DNA of 8,175 nt, from positions 1 through 8,175 of the forward strand of contig JAEWCJ010000391.1 of NCBI GenBank assembly GCA_023390695.1, given 5' to 3'. The stretch is from Pseudomonadota bacterium. GTDB taxonomy: Bacteria; Pseudomonadota; Alphaproteobacteria; Rhizobiales; Xanthobacteraceae. Positions 6,259-8,175 of the stretch are shown piece after piece. The notes beneath the pieces are model-generated. The model made no database searches. It worked only from the letters and a program-made list of their open reading frames with translations, and was not told where the DNA came from. Made by a program: the position numbers and the translations under genes. Numbering within the stretch: position 1 is the first letter of the stretch; each line of letters begins with the position of its first letter.

Positions 6259-7626
6259 CTAGGAGCGGTTGCCGCCGGCGGACGTCACCAGGCGGTCGAT
6301 CAGCGTTTGTGCGATTCCCTGATAACTGAGGGGATCGAACAGCTTCGGCAGTTCAGCCGCAGGGATATGGGCGGTGACGCGGGTGTCATGCAGCAGCACG
6401 TCTTTCAGGCTCCGCTTTTCAGCGTGGGCGCGCTTGCTGGCATCCTCGATCAGCTTGTGCGCGACCGACTTGCCGAGTTTCTCGGCGAGACGAAACGCGA
6501 TCGCCTCGGCCATGATCTGTCCGCCGGTCAGGTCGAGATTGTGCTTCATGCGCTCGACGTCGACATCGAGCCCTTCGGCAATATCGACAATGGCGGCCAG
6601 CGCGCCGGAAGTGACCAGACACAGAGCTGGGAAGGTCGGCCATTCCGCCGCCCATGTACCGGCGGCGCGTTCGTGCTCCTGGATTTCGGCGGCCAGCAAC
6701 GTCGCGCAGAGTTGCGGGGCGATGGCTGCGGCCGCGAGTGCGGAGGCGGCGGCAACCGGATTGCGCTTGTGCGGCATGGTGGAGGAGCCGCCACGGCCTT
6801 CGCCGGCCGGCTCGAAGGCTTCGCCGACTTCGGTCTGCATCAAGAGCGACACATCGCGGGCGATCTTGCCGCATGTCCCGGCCAGGATGGTAAAGGCCGA
6901 TGCGATCTCGGCAAGACGATCGCGATGGGTGTGCCAGGGTGCGTCGGGGAGGCGAAGCTTCAGCTCCCGCGCCAGCCCCTCGGCGACATCCAGGCCGCGT
7001 TCGCCAAGAGCGGCGAGGGTACCGGCGGCGCCGCCGAATTGCACTACCAGTGCCTCTTCACGCAGTCTCGCGAGGCGGTTCCGTGAGCGCGCCAGCGCGG
7101 CGCCATATCCGGCGAGCTTGAGGCCGAACGGCATCGGCAATGCCTGTTGCAGCCAGGTGCGGGCGACGGTCGGGGTGTGCCGGTGCTTCTCGGCGAGAGT
7201 GGTGAAACCTGAAATCGCGCGGTCGAGTTCGCTCGTCAGCGCATCAATTGCCGCCCGCAATTCAAGCACCAGCGCGGTATCGATGATGTCTTGGCTGGTC
7301 GCGCCCCAATGCACATAGCCGGCCGCCTCGGCATTGTTTTTCTTCACTTCGGCGGTCAGGGCCTTGACCACCGGGATGGCCAGATTGCCGGCGGAGACAG
7401 AGGCCTCGGCCAGTGCTTTGATGTCGAATAAGTTCGCATGACAGGCCTTGGCGATCGGCTCCGCAGCGCCAGCAGGAATCACTCCGAGTGCCGCTTCCGC
7501 CCGCGCCAGAGCGGATTCGACATCCAGCATCCGCTGTAGCCGGGCTTCATCGGCGGTGATCGCACGCATGGCCGCGCTCGAAAAGAGCGGAGCCAACAGG
7601 GAGGAGGGGATGAGCGGACTGGTCAT
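6259..7626 (-). CDS. pcaB: 3-carboxy-cis,cis-muconate cycloisomerase PcaB
   Basis: A fumarase/aspartase superfamily enzyme of 455 residues that lactonises 3-carboxy-cis,cis-muconate, the product of protocatechuate 3,4-dioxygenase, to 4-carboxymuconolactone. The superfamily signature GGSSTMPHKRNPVAA runs from 279 to 293, and HWGATSQDIIDTA (106-118) is the second conserved block. The length agrees with Pseudomonas PcaB (about 450) rather than with the shorter (about 350-residue) forms. The other superfamily members, adenylosuccinate and argininosuccinate lyase, fit less well, and the pcaD and pcaC neighbours settle the assignment. I chose ATG 7626 because the family N-terminus (LLAPLFSSAAMRAITADEAR) begins shortly after; it has no clear Shine-Dalgarno, which is odd beside the strong ones of pcaD and pcaC. 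It is the first gene of the run and diverges from the deacetylase-like gene. Confidence 0.93.
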   Translation of the reverse strand: MTSPLIPSSLLAPLFSSAAMRAITADEARLQRMLDVESALARAEAALGVIPAGAAEPIAKACHANLFDIKALAEASVSAGNLAIPVVKALTAEVKKNNAEAAGYVHWGATSQDIIDTALVLELRAAIDALTSELDRAISGFTTLAEKHRHTPTVARTWLQQALPMPFGLKLAGYGAALARSRNRLARLREEALVVQFGGAAGTLAALGERGLDVAEGLARELKLRLPDAPWHTHRDRLAEIASAFTILAGTCGKIARDVSLLMQTEVGEAFEPAGEGRGGSSTMPHKRNPVAAASALAAAAIAPQLCATLLAAEIQEHERAAGTWAAEWPTFPALCLVTSGALAAIVDIAEGLDVDVERMKHNLDLTGGQIMAEAIAFRLAEKLGKSVAHKLIEDASKRAHAEKRSLKDVLLHDTRVTAHIPAAELPKLFDPLSYQGIAQTLIDRLVTSAGGNRS

Positions 7627-7655
7627 GATGGGGATGCGGTGTGAGGGGCGCGGCC

Positions 7656-7684
7656 ACACTAAGGGCAGACAGGCCGTCCGCCAA
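7656..7684 (-). promoter_or_regulatory. Candidate promoter of the pcaBDC run
   Basis: On the minus strand TTGGCG (7684..7679) and TAGTGT (7661..7656) are separated by 17 bases. The predicted start near 7649 leaves a leader of about 23 bases before pcaB. The match is partial. Arms of an inverted repeat, GTGTGA at 7639-7644 and TCACAC at 7686-7691, flank the pair and might be an operator. Confidence 0.3.
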
Positions 7685-7769
7685 GTCACACGCCGCGGCG
7701 GGGAGGGCTAGGCACCCAACGCATAGCTCGACGATTGCCGTTCACCGGAAAATTGGAGATACCGGCGTC

Positions 7770-8175
7770 ATGTTTGATCTCACCCTGTCCTTCGATAACG
7801 GCCCCGAGCCGGAGGTGACGCCGCTTGTGCTGGATATCCTTGCGCGCCGCGGGATTAGGACGACCTTCTTTGTCATCGGTCAGAAGCTTGCCGATCCCAG
7901 GCGCCGGGTGCTGGCAGAGCGAGCGCATGCCGAGGGCCACTGGATCGGCAATCATACCTGGACGCATTCGGTGCCGCTCGGCGAACGGCGGACCCCCGGC
8001 CTCGCCGAAGCCGAGATCGGACAGACCCAGCGGGCGATCGGCGCGCTTGCGCATGCCCACAGGTTTTTCCGCCCCTTTGGCGGCGGAGGGAATCTGGATC
8101 GGCGTCTGCTGAATCCGGATGTCGTCGAGTTTCTACAAACCGGCCGCTTCACCTGCGTTGTGTGGAATGCGTTCC
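7770..8175 (+). CDS. NodB-type polysaccharide deacetylase-like protein, N-terminal part
   Basis: The first 135 codons of an open frame that runs off the right edge. It belongs to the carbohydrate esterase family 4 (NodB homology) fold, which usually removes N- or O-acetyl groups from polysaccharides with a metal ion. Motif 1 is TLSFDNGPEPEVTP (5-18), motif 2 is NHTWTHS (61-67) with the metal-ligand type histidines His62 and His66, and motif 3 is FRPFGGGGN (100-108). Motif 1 departs from the usual TFDDGP: the second Asp, normally a metal ligand, is Asn10. The domain starts at residue 2, so there is no signal peptide and the protein is likely cytoplasmic or exported by another route, as for NodB. 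GGAGA at 7755-7759 lies ten bases before ATG 7770. The substrate is unknown and a link to the pca genes is not implied. Confidence 0.85.
   Translation, partial: MFDLTLSFDNGPEPEVTPLVLDILARRGIRTTFFVIGQKLADPRRRVLAERAHAEGHWIGNHTWTHSVPLGERRTPGLAEAEIGQTQRAIGALAHAHRFFRPFGGGGNLDRRLLNPDVVEFLQTGRFTCVVWNAF

Noticed and set aside
6241..7086. A 281-codon plus-strand frame opposite pcaB
   Set aside because: It is the complement of the fumarase-superfamily gene and has no domain of its own.
1..8175. CRISPR arrays, tRNA or rRNA genes, insertion sequences, phage genes
   Set aside because: I found no regularly spaced repeats, cloverleaf sequences, transposase or integrase motifs, or terminal inverted repeats.

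Overview
The window looks like chromosomal DNA of an alphaproteobacterium, most likely Hyphomicrobiales (Bradyrhizobium, Rhodopseudomonas, Afipia or a relative). This is inferred from the high GC content, GC-rich third codon positions, the style of the liv and pca proteins, and a site matching the alphaproteobacterial EcfG stress promoter. No database search was possible.

Layout. Positions 1-2304, minus strand: the two permease genes of a branched-chain amino acid type ABC transporter, livH then livM. They are followed by the start codon of a third gene, expected to be the ATPase livG, at the left edge. Positions 2305-2589: an intergenic region with a candidate sigma-70 promoter for livH (minus) and a good GGAAC-N17-CGTT match to the EcfG general stress promoter (plus). 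The second site directly precedes a 45-codon gene (2590-2727) for an extremely Gln/Gly-rich, disordered protein, closed by a 12-bp-stem terminator (2758-2785). Positions 2838-3722, plus: an AraC-family regulator of the PobR-like type. It converges, with a 15-nt gap, on a luciferase-like flavin-dependent monooxygenase (3738-4883, minus).

Positions 5030-7626, minus strand: an operon-like run pcaB-pcaD-pcaC. It encodes three consecutive steps of the protocatechuate branch of the beta-ketoadipate pathway: 3-carboxymuconate cycloisomerase, enol-lactonase and 4-carboxymuconolactone decarboxylase. The ring-cleaving dioxygenase genes pcaHG are absent here. From 7770 to the right edge, plus strand: the first 135 codons of a NodB-type polysaccharide deacetylase-like protein, transcribed divergently from pcaB.

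How the parts fit. The pca genes convert 3-carboxy-cis,cis-muconate to beta-ketoadipate enol-lactone and then beta-ketoadipate. The PobR-like regulator and the flavin monooxygenase may belong to the same aromatic catabolism locus, but this is inference from proximity and family. The liv transporter may serve amino acids or, as known for related transporters, aromatic or other acids; no binding-protein gene is visible. The most unusual element is the small Gln/Gly-rich gene with its apparent stress promoter.
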